The notes: generated by a model not told the origin, from the sequence alone. Counted from the stretch's first letter, positions 33,889-47,583 are shown. The stretch is 64,000 nt of DNA from Dacryopinax spathularia (GCA_037974965.1 JBBPFI010000012.1:1054001-1118000); one strand, 5' to 3'. Numbers and translations are program-made.

Positions 33889-36800
33889 ATGGGCATTCTA
33901 TCGCTCTGCCATATCTTTCTCTCCTTCACTTTTCTGCCCGTTCGCCTGAGCGAGCCCTCGACAACTTCGCGACGCAAGCCGACGAAGAAGCACCCAGCGC
34001 CCGATGACGCAGAAGCGACTGAAGGCGAGGATGCTACGGACCTGGCAACCGCCGCCGTCGTCCCCGATGTGGATGATTCCGAAGAGGTAGTGGCCTGGGT
34101 GAACGCGTCGAACGACTCTGCTGGTGCGGAAGCCGGCACCGCCAGTTTTCCGCCCGGCATGGAGCTCTGTCTGTCCCCGTCGGCCGATGATACTGTCTGG
34201 GCGCTTCCCACCTGGCGCAAACTCTTCGCCGTTGAGGGCGATCCCCGCTTTGTCAACCCTGGCATGTGGGGTCGTGTTGAACATCGTCAGGTTCAGGTCT
34301 TTCTCCATCAAATCGGCTCGTTCTTTGCCACGGCCCGTCAGGCTGCCTTCGCGATGTACATGAAGTATGGAGTTCGTCGCTCCAAACTTGGTCATGAAGG
34401 TCAACGCATCTGGGAGGCCTTTGTCATCGATTTAGTTCGTTTTCGACTCAATCCGGCCGTGCACTCGATCCTCCACTCCATCCCCGATCTAACCCCCCAT
34501 CGCAAGATCCGCGAGACGCAAGGCAAAAATGTGCGTGTCACCCTGCCAACGTTCCGTATCGTTGCTCACTTCTTGTTTCGCAGACCACCCTGCCCAAAGA
34601 CTACGATCGGTTCTACCCTCGCACGGCCCGCGTCTTCCTAGGAGGTCCCGAGGATAACGCCTACTCGCTCAAAGAGGTCCCCGGCAAGACCTACCCTGAG
34701 ATTCACTGGGGCAACCCCGACCTGCAAATCCTGTTCCACGATATCTTGTACACGAACTGGCGCCGTTACTCAGCCGCGGGTGTAACCAAATACGGTCGCA
34801 TGAAAAAGAAGTATGAGGAAGCCCGAAAGTTATGGCAAGGTGCGCTGCTTGTGTCCTCCTCTCAGCATTGCCTCACCTCTTTTCCAGAGTGGAAAGCCCA
34901 ATCCACGGAACCGACCGAAGCGCCCGCTCAGTACATGCACCGGATCATGAAGGCGTCTCGTGAACTTCTGAATGAGGTTCGTGGAATGGAGCTTGCCCCA
35001 GAATGGGAGACCTTCGTCGAGACCATGTCGGCCGACCTTCGCTTGTTGATGGAGGCGCTCAGCTTACCTCCGGACGCCCGAGTTATTTTCTCTGGGCAGA
35101 GTGCGTCTTTGTTTCCCTCAGGCCAAATTCCTGTCACGTGCTGATCTTGTGCTGCAGAACTGCACCCCAGTGTCGCTCGCACTCTCGCCCGCCTTACGTC
35201 AGCCACGGACATCGAAGATCTGCGCATTGTGCATGTCGCTCGTCTTCGTGAAGCGATCGCTGACAGGCACCTGGATGCCGAGGACGATAATGACGATCCA
35301 GCCATGATGGAACCGGATGATCGTGAAAAGTGGCTGGCCAAGGAATTCGAAAACTGGACGGGCGAGCTCAAGGCGCAGGCGGGCCTCGATGAGGCCACGT
35401 TGACGAAACGATTAGGCGGTAACCCCTCGGAACCCGGCCGACTGCCCGGTCTTCGGCCTGAACTTCATGCGTTGGGTCTCCTTCCTGAGGACATTCCGGA
35501 GCAATGGAAGCAAGATCGGGACAAGGGCCTCGTCTCCCCCTTCCGACTGCTTCATCATCAGCTGCAAGCGGTTGATGAGCTGATGGAGCGCTTCCTCTAT
35601 GGGGAAGCGATGGGGCTTTTCGATGAGGTCGGGCTTGGGAAGACCGCCCAAATGATCGCCCTGATCTGCTTGGCCGTGGAGTTCCACGACTTTTGGGAGA
35701 TCCACAAGCGTTTCCCTGGGAGGTACGGCGATGCACAGATGGATTGCCGCCGCTACAACCGCCGCGCTGTTAGCGACGATTTCTCGTACCAGGCCTACAC
35801 GAGGTTCCAGAACATCCCGAACCTTCCGTGGCTCATCATCCTGCCGCCGACCCTCATTGACCAGGTGGCGTCCGAGTTTGCCCGGATGGTGGAACGCAAC
35901 TACCTCGACGTGATCGAGTATCAAGGCACGCTCGCCGTTCATGAGCAGGTCGTTGGCCAGGGCATGGTATGGCAGCACTCCAAGCAGCCGCTTATCCGCC
36001 GAGTCGTTCTTGCCAGTCAGTCTGTGAGTGTGTTTTTTCTCTCCGTCCATAACTTTCTGATGAATGTATTCTATCAGGCCATCGCTGTGGATGCCAAAGC
36101 ACTTTGGGCGAACGATAAGACCCATCGTCCTCTCTACGCTGCCCAAGAGTGTTCGCCGCTCTTCCCCACTGCCGTGGAGAAGACCATTTTCTCCATCAAG
36201 TTTGGCGGCGTCATCGTCGACGAAGCCCATCACCATCGCAACCCTGGTCACACTCTATGGGCGCTGTACCATCTCCGCGACACGGGTGCATGGATGCTCG
36301 CCATGACTGCTACTCCGCTCATGAATTCTCCCCGAGTAAGTGTCTTTCACACTACTGCTCGCTTCCAAAGGTTCACATCTCTCCAGGATCTCGCCAACCT
36401 CGGCCGATGGCTTGGCATCCCCGCCTTCACGAGCAATATACGCGAGGAGGAAATTGAGGAGATGGAGAAGGAGGTGAGGCGCGCGCGCAACCAAGCCAAT
36501 TCGCGCCGTCGTAAGGGTTTGCCTGCGCTCCCGGCCATTGAGCTTGGGGCGATGCAGAAGATGCTGGAGTGTTATCGAAAGTGGTGGGAGGGCCGGGTCA
36601 TCCGCCGCACCATCGACTCGAAGAAACCGGATGGTAACCCGATCATCCCGCTTCCTCCGTACGTGTCGGTCAAAATGTGGCTTCGGATGTCCGATGTGGA
36701 GGAAGAGGCGATGACGAAGATTGCGGAAGCCACGCAAAAAACGGCCAAGACGCACTTCAACCGGATCGCCGGGATCATACCGTCTCTTTATCAGGACGGA

Positions 36801-38683
36801 GGAGTGCGTCGTCCTCTCTCTCTTCTCAACGCATACTGATCCCCCTGGCACAGAACTTTTGGATTAGCTATCGCACAGGCGTCCTCAACCCCGTCGTCAG
36901 CGTCACCAAAGGGCTCGAGGCAACATGGCCCACTTCCATCGAACATTACCACAAGTATCGCAGTTCGAAGTTCGATGCCATGATCACCCTCCTCTTGTAC
37001 TTCAAGTTTTTCGGTCAGGATGCCCCGCCCATCAAAATGTTTCCCGCCAATGCTGAAGAGGCCGCGAGCGGACGTTACACGCGCATGGTGTTCTTCGATG
37101 AACATCTGTACCCGGCTGACCCCGCTCAATTTCAAGACCCTTCGGATGAACATTTTGCCGCCCTCGAGATGACGGACCTTAAAGGGCAAGCTCTTTTCAT
37201 ACGTTACCCGGACCAGTTCCCGAACCTTGGTCCCCCTGTGCGTCGCGTTCTGGATCGTCTGGCTGGGCGTCCACCGACGGACCTTGAGCTCCAGCCCGGC
37301 TTCGCTCCTGACCCTCTCCCTCACGGCGTGCTGAACGGTGAACGGCCTGATCATACGCCGTTCACGCCAGCCCAGATCCGTGCGGTACGGCACTGGATCC
37401 TGAAGGACATCGAAGCACGTCTCGACCGGATCCAGCAGGGCGAGCGGTTCATGTTCCGTTGGGCGAAGGATGCGGGTTACCCTGGTGCGATCAAGGGCAT
37501 GCCGCACCGCCCCATTGCCGTGTACCAGCATTTCCCCTCCAACTTCCCCATGACGAAGCGGGTGAGTCCTTTACTTTGTGGCGGAAGACACTTTTGTCTG
37601 ATCTTTACCCTTCGTCCAGATCCTCAGCCTCTTCGGCTTCAAGGTGTCCACCTTGCATGGCAGCATGAGCATGGGCGAGCGGACCGAAGCTGTCCGTGCT
37701 TTCAAGGCCGGCAAGACGGACGTGCTTCTGTTCTCCCAGGTTGCCTCTGCCGGGCTCAACTTGGCCGAGTGCAACATTTTGATCGTCATGGTGAGCACCT
37801 ACTCTTCCGCATCAAGTCGCTTCACTGACTCCGCTCTTTATTTCAGGACTTGATGTGGTCTGCTCAGCTATGGCGCCAGACCGTGGGACGCTTTTGGCGT
37901 TCTCCGCAATCGCGAGAAGTCCAGGTCTACGACCTCCTCCTTTCCGGCACCATCGAGGACGTGATGTACACCGGCTCGGTTGGGAAGCAGCGTCTCCTTC
38001 AGACGTATCTCGGCAACGAGGCGCTGGTGGACCGCCGGGAGGCGCAAGCAGCTCGTCAGCGGGCGCGCGCTGAAGACGACGGCCGGAAAAAGGGAAAGAA
38101 GGCCCTCAAGCCGATCTCCGCGGAGGATGAGGAGATCAATGTCCCTCTGGCGGGGCTCACTGAGTTGCCGCCCGCCGAGCTGAGCGACGGAGACGACGGA
38201 TTGGGGCGCCTCCCTTTCCCCGAGAAGAAGGCGGCGATGGAAGCGCAGAAGTTGGCAAAGCAGCGGGCCAGGGAGGAACTTGCCGCGAAGCGCGCGGCTT
38301 CGAAAGCGGCCAAGGCGAACGCTGCCGCTGATGGTCAGCCTGCCAAGAAAAGGCAGAAGAAGAAAGCGGCAAGCCCGCCCGCGCAGGAGGAGCCAATCCC
38401 TACTGTCGACCCACCCGCCGCAGACGATGTCCCCATGGCGGAGGCGAGCGATGCGGATGCGGAGGGTGAACCAGATCCGGACGTTCCGCAGGCAGGGCCA
38501 TCGAGGCCCACCCGGAGCCCTCAGAAGCGCAAGCAGGCTGCGAGGGGAACGAGAGGCAAGAAGAGAGGTCGAGGCAGAGGCGGCAAGCAAGCCGCTCAAG
38601 CCACGCAACGCACTTCCCGCAGGCCACCGGGCGGTATCGGGAGGAAGGAGAGTGAGTTTATCCTTCAACAATTACCCCAGTGA
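33889..38683 (+). CDS. SNF2-family DNA-dependent ATPase/helicase (full-length copy)
   Basis: Nine exons (33889-34530, 34584-34839, 34888-35100, 35158-36023, 36078-36335, 36387-36803, 36854-37561, 37620-37790, 37847-38683) give 1,455 residues in one frame. Helicase motifs in order are HHQLQAVDELMERF, DEVGLGKTAQM (Walker A Lys about 532), VDEAHHHRN (about 707), LAMTATPLMNS, then in the second lobe HGSMSMGERTEAVRAF, SQVASAGLNL and RQTVGRFWRSPQ. About 400 residues before the ATPase match nothing known. The C terminus is a long basic Lys/Arg/Ala-rich tail with a PRGxRGRGRGG-like end, likely for DNA or chromatin contact. The insert between the two lobes is large. It probably acts on nucleosomes or stalled DNA, but the target is unknown. 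Confidence 0.87.
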
Positions 38684-39390
38684 TACCCCCCTTTTTCTTA
38701 ACCTTCCTGTGTAATTCGGTTTTGCCCTCCATTAATGTCATAGGTTCTTTGAGCTGGTTGAGCAGCAGACATTCCAGCTACCTCGCGTTGACAACACTCA
38801 ATTCCTGCAGGGCGTACCGTGTATTGCTCAAACCACGCTGTTCCTATCATCCGTTTTCCTCTTGCCCCTGTCACGTCCTTCGCGAACATCAGGTTGCTGT
38901 GAGTACCATTTCAATTGAGGCGACCGTTCACACCATCATCCGTTCCTCCTTCTGCCCCTGTCACGTCCTTCGCGAACATCAAGTTGCTATGAGTACCATT
39001 ACATTCGAGGCCATCATTCACACTGATTGTCACCGCAGACCTTTCGCAACCGCAAAATTGCATGAACACCAGATTTCCATCTTTTCTTCACCGCGCTCCC
39101 CCTGTCACATCTCCGGCAGTTGTCTGCTCCGTTTTTTGAGCGGGAAGAGCACCAGGTTTCCATCATTCGTTCCTGGTTTGGCCCTTGTCACATCACCGGC
39201 AGTTGTGGCCCCCATCTATCGAGTTGCTATGAGCAGACTCGCACCTAACCACCGTCCAGCCAATTCTACCCTCGTGTACCTCCTTCAGCCATAAAAGGGC
39301 CTACTGACAGAGGATGCAAGGTTCATACTCCTCCGGAGCTGCCTTTGTCCCGCCGTAATCTGCATACAACCACAAAGCACCTGTCTCACC
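38684..39390 (+). repeat. Intergenic spacer with degenerate about 90-bp direct repeats
   Basis: Two good copies (38863-38952 and 38953 to about 39030) share TGCCCCTGTCACGTCCTTCG, CGAACATCA and TTGCT(G/A)TGAGTACCATT. Two weaker ones follow (CCTGTCAC or CTTGTCAC near 39108 and 39186, each with CCGGCAGTTGT). The same spacer recurs at 46877-47583. It probably holds the promoter of the RecQ gene. Confidence 0.75.
39290..39296 (+). promoter_or_regulatory. TATA-like box of the first RecQ copy
   Basis: CATAAAAGGG lies about 100 bp before the ATG at 39391. The identical box at 47483-47489 precedes the second copy. Confidence 0.55.
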
Positions 39391-42300
39391 ATGCCTGCGA
39401 GGCGCTCAACGGCCAATCGCATCACAGTGGCCCTCGTTGACTGCCCGCCCTTCATCTCTGGTTTGACTACTGTTTCCGTTGTGCCTGTGCCGTGTTCTGA
39501 CATTGTGCATGTAGGAGCTGCATGCAACATCGACGCATGTGATTTTCGGACCGATTTCAAAGGACGCTGGCTGACCCACTGGTCGGCCCATCATGCTCTT
39601 TCGGTCAGCCTTCATTACATGAGCGAGGCGCACCCGGTCCTGCTTCACCGCCGTATGGAGTCTGATGACTTCTTGTGCCCGGAATGCAACTTCACTCATC
39701 AATCGGCGCACAGTCTTATGGATCACTTCAACCATCATCATTCGTCGGTAAAGAAGCCTTCTGGACGCATCCGCTTGCCTGGTCGTCGAGTCGCAGCTGA
39801 CAACGCGTCGGCTTTTCCCGTTGTCCTCCGCACTGAGCTGGGCGAGGAGGAAACGGAGATGAAGGTCGACTCCCCTGTGTCTCCCTCGGATTTTGTGCCT
39901 GAGTCGCCCATCCCATCCCTTCACAGCAGCCCAGCACCCGTGGACGATCTCCCGATGTACTCCTCCGATGTGGTGCCTGAGTCGCCCCTCCCTGATCACG
40001 GCAGCCCGGGAACGATGTTGGAGGACAATCCGCCTGCGCTGTCCTTCGCGCATGTATCTGACCCACTCCGCGACTCCGTCGAAGGAACGGTAGATCCGAT
40101 TTCGGACCATTTCGACAACCGCCTTGCTTCTGAGCCCTTCCTCTCCCGATTAGGCCTCATGCACCATCCCGGCCTTCGTGCGGTGATATGCACTGGAGAA
40201 GACTGCGGATTTGTGGTATTGCCATCCGCCGTCCATCATCATATCCACCATGCACATAAGTATGGTTTTCGCATTTCGAAGCGCGAAGTGCTAGATGGCC
40301 TCGCCCCTTTTGGTCTGGCTGAGGACGGCGAAACCATCCGCGTGCCTGAAGGCCTTTGTCCGCGCATCGTGGGACTCAATGTCAAACGTGGCCTGCGTTG
40401 CCCCCTCTGCGGTTATCTCTGTGGCACCGAGGGAACTTTCAAGAAACACGTGCACGCGGCTCCCGATCATTCGCGATCCGTCGTACCGATCCCGGTTGCC
40501 CTGCAAACACTCTTGCAAGGTGCGGCCTTCGCTATTTTGAAGTGCACCTTGGCCTGCCGACTGGCGAGATGGAAGGCGAAGATGCGAGTTCCATCTTCGA
40601 GGCGGACTGGACTCGGTTGCAGCAGCGGGATGCCATCATTTCGCTTCCTCATTCGGACCGAGACTTGAACCCCCTGCTGGAGAAGCTGCGTTGGGCGCAC
40701 CATTTGGAAGGCTATCCCGCTGGGGCCTTTGCCGCATTGGCCAAAATGCCAAACGCGGACGAGCCCGAAGGCGTGGGCTTCGTGGCATTGAAGACCATCG
40801 TGGAGCGCATGTATCGCCAGATGATGAGTGTGGTGCGCAATGGTGACACGCTCAGCCTGAAATGGGTCAAGAGCACCTCCGAGTGCGTTCCACCCCATGC
40901 GCTCAAATTGTATTATTGAATGTCTTTTCAGGGAACCCGCCCTCCATGCTTTCGAACCCCACCAGACTCTGAAGGCGGGCGACCGGTGCGCGCACGCATT
41001 GCTGCGGCTGACCTGCTTCTGTTTGCGGACGAAACCGGCAGGTTACGCCCTCCCAACTACGGAAGCACAACATGAGGCCGTGGCACAGCTGCGCAAGGCG
41101 CTGCGGCACGCGTTACGCAATGGTATGGAAGCTCTGAGTAACTCCATGTCTGAATCGAGCGCCTTGGACTCGCCGTTGCTTACTCTGTGGCTGGCGCTCA
41201 TCCGCCATGAGACCAGCGAGCGGACTGGCGATCCCTTCCCCCATGTGGTAGAGCGGTTTGTGATTTGTTGGTGTCTTCGCGAGGACGGGTCGTTTGAGTC
41301 TGCGGAAAGTGTCAGCCCCAAAATTGGTTACCTGAAGCATGCTTTTCGCGCGGTGATCTATGCGGCGGCTGAGGCGGAAGCGGAACGGGCCAACGAAACG
41401 ATCTTCTCGTACGCAGCCCTTTCTTGCCTGCTCGCTCTGCGAAGTCTTATCGTGTTTCTTTTCAGGGTTATTCGACGAGAACGTCGTTGGCTTGTGCCGT
41501 ACACACCTACGCCTTGGACGTCGATCACCCATGTTGGTGCCATTGCTGCTACCATTGCCGAACGGACCATGGCGGTCAGCCACGTGATGTGGATGGAGGG
41601 ACGGCGCAAGATGTGCGTTGATGGCGTCCGAATCAGTGCAGACACGATCTCGACATCATGGCTCAAGCTACTTGGCGACCTTGAAACCGAATTCGATACC
41701 ATGCTGGATGGTGCCGGATCCGTTTGCGATCTGGACCCGAGCTACACTCACCTGGTGGACCCGCTGGAGTGCAATCGGGCATACCACTCTTTCCTGCTTG
41801 AGCCACAGAACCCGTTCGGTTCAGGGGATATGCGTCTTCTGCGCGCGTGGCTCGGGATGGCTTCCGGCCCGTACCACAATGGCACGGAAGACGGTGTTAT
41901 TATTTGGCGCACCGGGCGTATGTATCACCTCCTCAAAACGTGTGCCACCTTTGAGCTTGGGTTATGGACGTTGTACACACTCGGATCAGGCCTACCGTCT
42001 CGGGCGGAAGAGGACGCCACTTTAAGCTTCTGTAACACGCCCGGCCACCCCAGCAACCTTCATTGGATTCCGACAGGCGAAGTCGATGACCCGGACGTTC
42101 ATGGGCTCCTTTGCATCATTGGCGGATATCACAAGAACGCCCACCAGACCGGAGAGAATAAGGTGGTCATCAACGCCATGCCGCCCCGCCTTGGTCGCCT
42201 CTTTATCCGGTATGTCGCCTTCATGAAGCCAGTTCTGTACTATTTCTCGACGGTATTGGGCGCCAGTCCGAAGACGGTGGAGGCATACCGAACCCAACTA

Positions 42301-43848
42301 TTTGTGGGTCTGAACGGGCATCTGGACGGGGAGGACCTCTCAAATGCCCTGCATGCGTTCAGCACGCGATGTTGGTCGGACGCGCTTGGGGTGCGAACAT
42401 GGCGTCATGCCGCGACCGCATGGGCGCGTGAACACATCAAGACGCAAGACATTGTGGACCTGGTCGAGGCCCTCGTGGATCTCCAGTCCGGGCACTCCGC
42501 CACCACCGCTGATCGTATCTATGGGTTGACGGCGGGTTCTTTCCGTCACCTTTCTGATACCCATCTCCGAGGATCGTTGCGGATCAGTCTCTTTTGGGCG
42601 GCGTCCTTCGGGATCGGCCCTGGCCCTCGGTCCTCTCAGCCTAGCGCGGTCATCCGTTTGCCGACGCACGAGGGATCTAAGGCGGCCTCGTTCACGCTTG
42701 AAACACTTGTGGACGCGATCTCGCAGCGACTGGATGCACGTGAGGTCTCTCGTCTTGGAGAAGCCTTCGGGGAAGCCCTTGCACCCTTTGCGCGGCAGTT
42801 GGAGACGATTTCGGCCCATGCACACGTCCGTCCCCTGACGCCTCTGCCTGGTGACTTTGCGCATCTCGCACTACTCCGTCGAGTGTTGGGGCAGCCCGAT
42901 GCATCCTTCCGACCAGGTCAAGGGCCGCTTCTCGCGGAAGCGTTTGCGCGCAAGCACTCGCTGCTTGTCGCCCTGCCGACAAGCGCCGGAAAGTCCATGA
43001 GCGTCTTCCTGCCGGCGGCGAGCAGTGCCGAGCAGGGAATGACCACCGTGGTCGTGATGCCACTGCTTGCCTCCATTGAGGATGCACTCCACCGCGGATC
43101 ACGGCTTGGTGTTACAACCGCCGCATATGATCCTGTCATGACATTGAACGCCGTCCCCCAAGTCCTCCTAATGACTCCGGAGGCGTTCGGAAGCAGCGCG
43201 GCGCTTGCCTTTGTTCGGAGTTTATCGGCGTCGTGTCGTCTCTCTCGCATTGTGTTCGACGAGGCCCACCATGTCATCACCTCGGAGGGCTGGAGGAACG
43301 TCACGCGGCCGATGCAACATCTGCATGATGTGCCGTGCCCAAAGATTGCCATGTCGGCCACGATACCCTATGCGGCACGCCCGTATGTGCAAGCCCAGCT
43401 TGGGCTGCTGACCCCGGTCTGGGTGAGCGACGTGACGGTGCGGACCAACCTGGAAAGGAGGGCACTGCGCGTGGGCAAGGATGAGCTGGTGAACGCGGTT
43501 GTCGCCGCTGTGCGTCTTGCTGCCGCCAAACTGGGGCCGGACGGTCGCGGCATCGTGTATTGCGTGAGCAAGTCGATGACCGAGTTGCTCACGCGCGCGC
43601 TGAGTGAGGCTCAAGATGTCTCCGCGGTGTACTACCATGCGGGCTTGAATTCGCAACAACGCAAGGCGCTTTTTGAGGACTGGTGTGCTGGTACATCGCC
43701 AGTGATCGTCTGCACCACTGCATTCGGAGAAGCCGTCGATGTTGGCGCCGTTCGCTTTGTCATCCATGCCGAGTCCCCTCGTTGCCTCATTGACAAGGTC
43801 CAGCGGGGCTTTTCGATGAGGTCGGGCTTGGGAAGACCGCCCAAATGA
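39391..43848 (+). pseudogene. C2H2 - recombinase-like - RecQ gene, 3'-truncated copy
   Basis: Same gene as the whole copy at 47584-53214, with exons 39391-40519, 40576-40882, 40932-41408 and 41466 onward. It reads normally through the zinc-finger, recombinase-like and first RecQ parts, then is cut at 43804 in the middle of motif VI (after CLIDKVQ). Beyond that it runs out of frame into the SNF2 duplicate for about 14 residues (RGFSMRSGLGRPPK) and stops. It lacks the arginine finger region QDGRAGRDG and the Cys-rich C terminus, so it should not work as a helicase, though the N-terminal domains could still be made as a truncated protein. Confidence 0.88.
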
Positions 43849-46800
43849 TCGCCCTGATCTGCTTGGCCGTGGAGTTCCACGACTTTTGGGAGATCCACAA
43901 GCGTTTCCCTGGGAGGTACGGCGATGCACAGATGGATTGCCGCCGCTACAACCGCCGCGCTGTTAGCGACGATTTCTCGTACCAGGCCTACACGAGGTTC
44001 CAGAACATCCCGAACCTTCCGTGGCTCATCATCCTGCCGCCGACCCTCATTGACCAGGTGGCGTCCGAGTTTGCCCGGATGGTGGAACGCAACTACCTCG
44101 ACGTGATCGAGTATCAAGGCACGCTCGCCGTTCATGAGCAGGTCGTTGGCCAGGGCATGGTATGGCAGCACTCCAAGCAGCCGCTTATCCGCCGAGTCGT
44201 TCTTGCCAGTCAGTCTGTGAGTGTGTTTTTTCTCTCCGTCCATAACTTTCTGATGAATGTATTCTATCAGGCCATCGCTGTGGATGCCAAAGCACTTTGG
44301 GCGAACGATAAGACCCATCGTCCTCTCTACGCTGCCCAAGAGTGTTCGCCGCTCTTCCCCACTGCCGTGGAGAAGACCATTTTCTCCATCAAGTTTGGCG
44401 GCGTCATCGTCGACGAAGCCCATCACCATCGCAACCCTGGTCACACTCTATGGGCGCTGTACCATCTCCGCGACACGGGTGCATGGATGCTCGCCATGAC
44501 TGCTACTCCGCTCATGAATTCTCCCCGAGTAAGTGTCTTTCACACTACTGCTCGCTTCCAAAGGTTCACATCTCTCCAGGATCTCGCCAACCTCGGCCGA
44601 TGGCTTGGCATCCCCGCCTTCACGAGCAATATACGCGAGGAGGAAATTGAGGAGATGGAGAAGGAGGTGAGGCGCGCGCGCAACCAAGCCAATTCGCGCC
44701 GTCGTAAGGGTTTGCCTGCGCTCCCGGCCATTGAGCTTGGGGCGATGCAGAAGATGCTGGAGTGTTATCGAAAGTGGTGGGAGGGCCGGGTCATCCGCCG
44801 CACCATCGACTCGAAGAAACCGGATGGTAACCCGATCATCCCGCTTCCTCCGTACGTGTCGGTCAAAATGTGGCTTCGGATGTCCGATGTGGAGGAAGAG
44901 GCGATGACGAAGATTGCGGAAGCCACGCAAAAAACGGCCAAGACGCACTTCAACCGGATCGCCGGGATCATACCGTCTCTTTATCAGGACGGAGGAGTGC
45001 GTCGTCCTCTCTCTCTTCTCAACGCATACTGATCCCCCTGGCACAGAACTTTTGGATTAGCTATCGCACAGGCGTCCTCAACCCCGTCGTCAGCGTCACC
45101 AAAGGGCTCGAGGCAACATGGCCCACTTCCATCGAACATTACCACAAGTATCGCAGTTCGAAGTTCGATGCCATGATCACCCTCCTCTTGTACTTCAAGT
45201 TTTTCGGTCAGGATGCCCCGCCCATCAAAATGTTTCCCGCCAATGCTGAAGAGGCCGCGAGCGGACGTTACACGCGCATGGTGTTCTTCGATGAACATCT
45301 GTACCCGGCTGACCCCGCTCAATTTCAAGACCCTTCGGATGAACATTTTGCCGCCCTCGAGATGACGGACCTTAAAGGGCAAGCTCTTTTCATACGTTAC
45401 CCGGACCAGTTCCCGAACCTTGGTCCCCCTGTGCGTCGCGTTCTGGATCGTCTGGCTGGGCGTCCACCGACGGACCTTGAGCTCCAGCCCGGCTTCGCTC
45501 CTGACCCTCTCCCTCACGGCGTGCTGAACGGTGAACGGCCTGATCATACGCCGTTCACGCCAGCCCAGATCCGTGCGGTACGGCACTGGATCCTGAAGGA
45601 CATCGAAGCACGTCTCGACCGGATCCAGCAGGGCGAGCGGTTCATGTTCCGTTGGGCGAAGGATGCGGGTTACCCTGGTGCGATCAAGGGCATGCCGCAC
45701 CGCCCCATTGCCGTGTACCAGCATTTCCCCTCCAACTTCCCCATGACGAAGCGGGTGAGTCCTTTACTTTGTGGCGGAAGACACTTTTGTCTGATCTTTA
45801 CCCTTCGTCCAGATCCTCAGCCTCTTCGGCTTCAAGGTGTCCACCTTGCATGGCAGCATGAGCATGGGCGAGCGGACCGAAGCTGTCCGTGCTTTCAAGG
45901 CCGGCAAGACGGACGTGCTTCTGTTCTCCCAGGTTGCCTCTGCCGGGCTCAACTTGGCCGAGTGCAACATTTTGATCGTCATGGTGAGCACCTACTCTTC
46001 CGCATCAAGTCGCTTCACTGACTCCGCTCTTTATTTCAGGACTTGATGTGGTCTGCTCAGCTATGGCGCCAGACCGTGGGACGCTTTTGGCGTTCTCCGC
46101 AATCGCGAGAAGTCCAGGTCTACGACCTCCTCCTTTCCGGCACCATCGAGGACGTGATGTACACCGGCTCGGTTGGGAAGCAGCGTCTCCTTCAGACGTA
46201 TCTCGGCAACGAGGCGCTGGTGGACCGCCGGGAGGCGCAAGCAGCTCGTCAGCGGGCGCGCGCTGAAGACGACGGCCGGAAAAAGGGAAAGAAGGCCCTC
46301 AAGCCGATCTCCGCGGAGGATGAGGAGATCAATGTCCCTCTGGCGGGGCTCACTGAGTTGCCGCCCGCCGAGCTGAGCGACGGAGACGACGGATTGGGGC
46401 GCCTCCCTTTCCCCGAGAAGAAGGCGGCGATGGAAGCGCAGAAGTTGGCAAAGCAGCGGGCCAGGGAGGAACTTGCCGCGAAGCGCGCGGCTTCGAAAGC
46501 GGCCAAGGCGAACGCTGCCGCTGATGGTCAGCCTGCCAAGAAAAGGCAGAAGAAGAAAGCGGCAAGCCCGCCCGCGCAGGAGGAGCCAATCCCTACTGTC
46601 GACCCACCCGCCGCAGACGATGTCCCCATGGCGGAGGCGAGCGATGCGGATGCGGAGGGTGAACCAGATCCGGACGTTCCGCAGGCAGGGCCATCGAGGC
46701 CCACCCGGAGCCCTCAGAAGCGCAAGCAGGCTGCGAGGGGAACGAGAGGCAAGAAGAGAGGTCGAGGCAGAGGCGGCAAGCAAGCCGCTCAAGCCACGCA

Positions 46801-46876
46801 ACGCACTTCCCGCAGGCCACCGGGCGGTATCGGGAGGAAGGAGAGTGAGTTTATCCTTCAACAATTACCCCAGTGA
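43805..46876 (+). pseudogene. SNF2-family gene, 5'-truncated copy
   Basis: Begins inside the ATPase core at GLFDEVGLGKT and continues with the same introns as the whole gene to the same stop codon. It lacks its promoter, start codon and the first about 523 residues. Walker A itself is retained just after the break. The first in-frame ATG would be the Met of TAQMIAL, 3' of Walker A, so no intact ATPase is expected. It is probably silent or a read-through tail of the truncated RecQ transcript. Confidence 0.88.
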
Positions 46877-47482
46877 TACCCCCCTTTTTCTTAACCTTCC
46901 TGTGTAATTCGGTTTTGCCCTCCATTAATGTCATAGGTTCTTTGAGCTGGTTGAGCAGCAGACATTCCAGCTACCTCGCGTTGACAACACTCAATTCCTG
47001 CAGGGCGTACCGTGTATTGCTCAAACCACGCTGTTCCTATCATCCGTTTTCCTCTTGCCCCTGTCACGTCCTTCGCGAACATCAGGTTGCTGTGAGTACC
47101 ATTTCAATTGAGGCGACCGTTCACACCATCATCCGTTCCTCCTTCTGCCCCTGTCACGTCCTTCGCGAACATCAAGTTGCTATGAGTACCATTACATTCG
47201 AGGCCATCATTCACACTGATTGTCACCGCAGACCTTTCGCAACCGCAAAATTGCATGAACACCAGATTTCCATCTTTTCTTCACCGCGCTCCCCCTGTCA
47301 CATCTCCGGCAGTTGTCTGCTCCGTTTTTTGAGCGGGAAGAGCACCAGGTTTCCATCATTCGTTCCTGGTTTGGCCCTTGTCACATCACCGGCAGTTGTG
47401 GCCCCCATCTATCGAGTTGCTATGAGCAGACTCGCACCTAACCACCGTCCAGCCAATTCTACCCTCGTGTACCTCCTTCAGC

Positions 47483-47489
47483 CATAAAA
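47483..47489 (+). promoter_or_regulatory. TATA-like box of the full-length RecQ gene
   Basis: CATAAAAGGG about 100 bp before the ATG at 47584, identical to the copy at 39290. Confidence 0.55.
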
Positions 47490-47583
47490 GGGCCTACTGA
47501 CAGAGGATGCAAGGTTCATACTCCTCCGGAGCTGCCTTTGTCCCGCCGTAATCTGCATACAACCACAAAGCACCTGTCTCACC

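Larger units (their letters stand above)
35612..43804 (+). repeat. First copy of an 8,193-bp tandem duplication
   Basis: It runs from the Gly codon of the SNF2 GLFDEVGLGKT motif to the start of RecQ motif VI. It is followed directly by the second copy, with no shared base at the junction (C at 43804, G at 43805). Frames, introns and intergenic sequence agree with the second copy at a constant offset of 8,193. I found no difference in the parts I compared. Confidence 0.95.

Noticed and set aside
35412-36251. Long open frames on the - strand across the SNF2 gene (also 43632-44444)
   Set aside because: They are antisense shadows of a GC-rich coding exon. The + strand shows helicase motifs and consistent splicing.
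40520-40542. A 23-nt intron in the RecQ gene
   Set aside because: It restores the frame, but it is far shorter than other introns here. The 56-nt alternative 40520-40575 also restores the frame.
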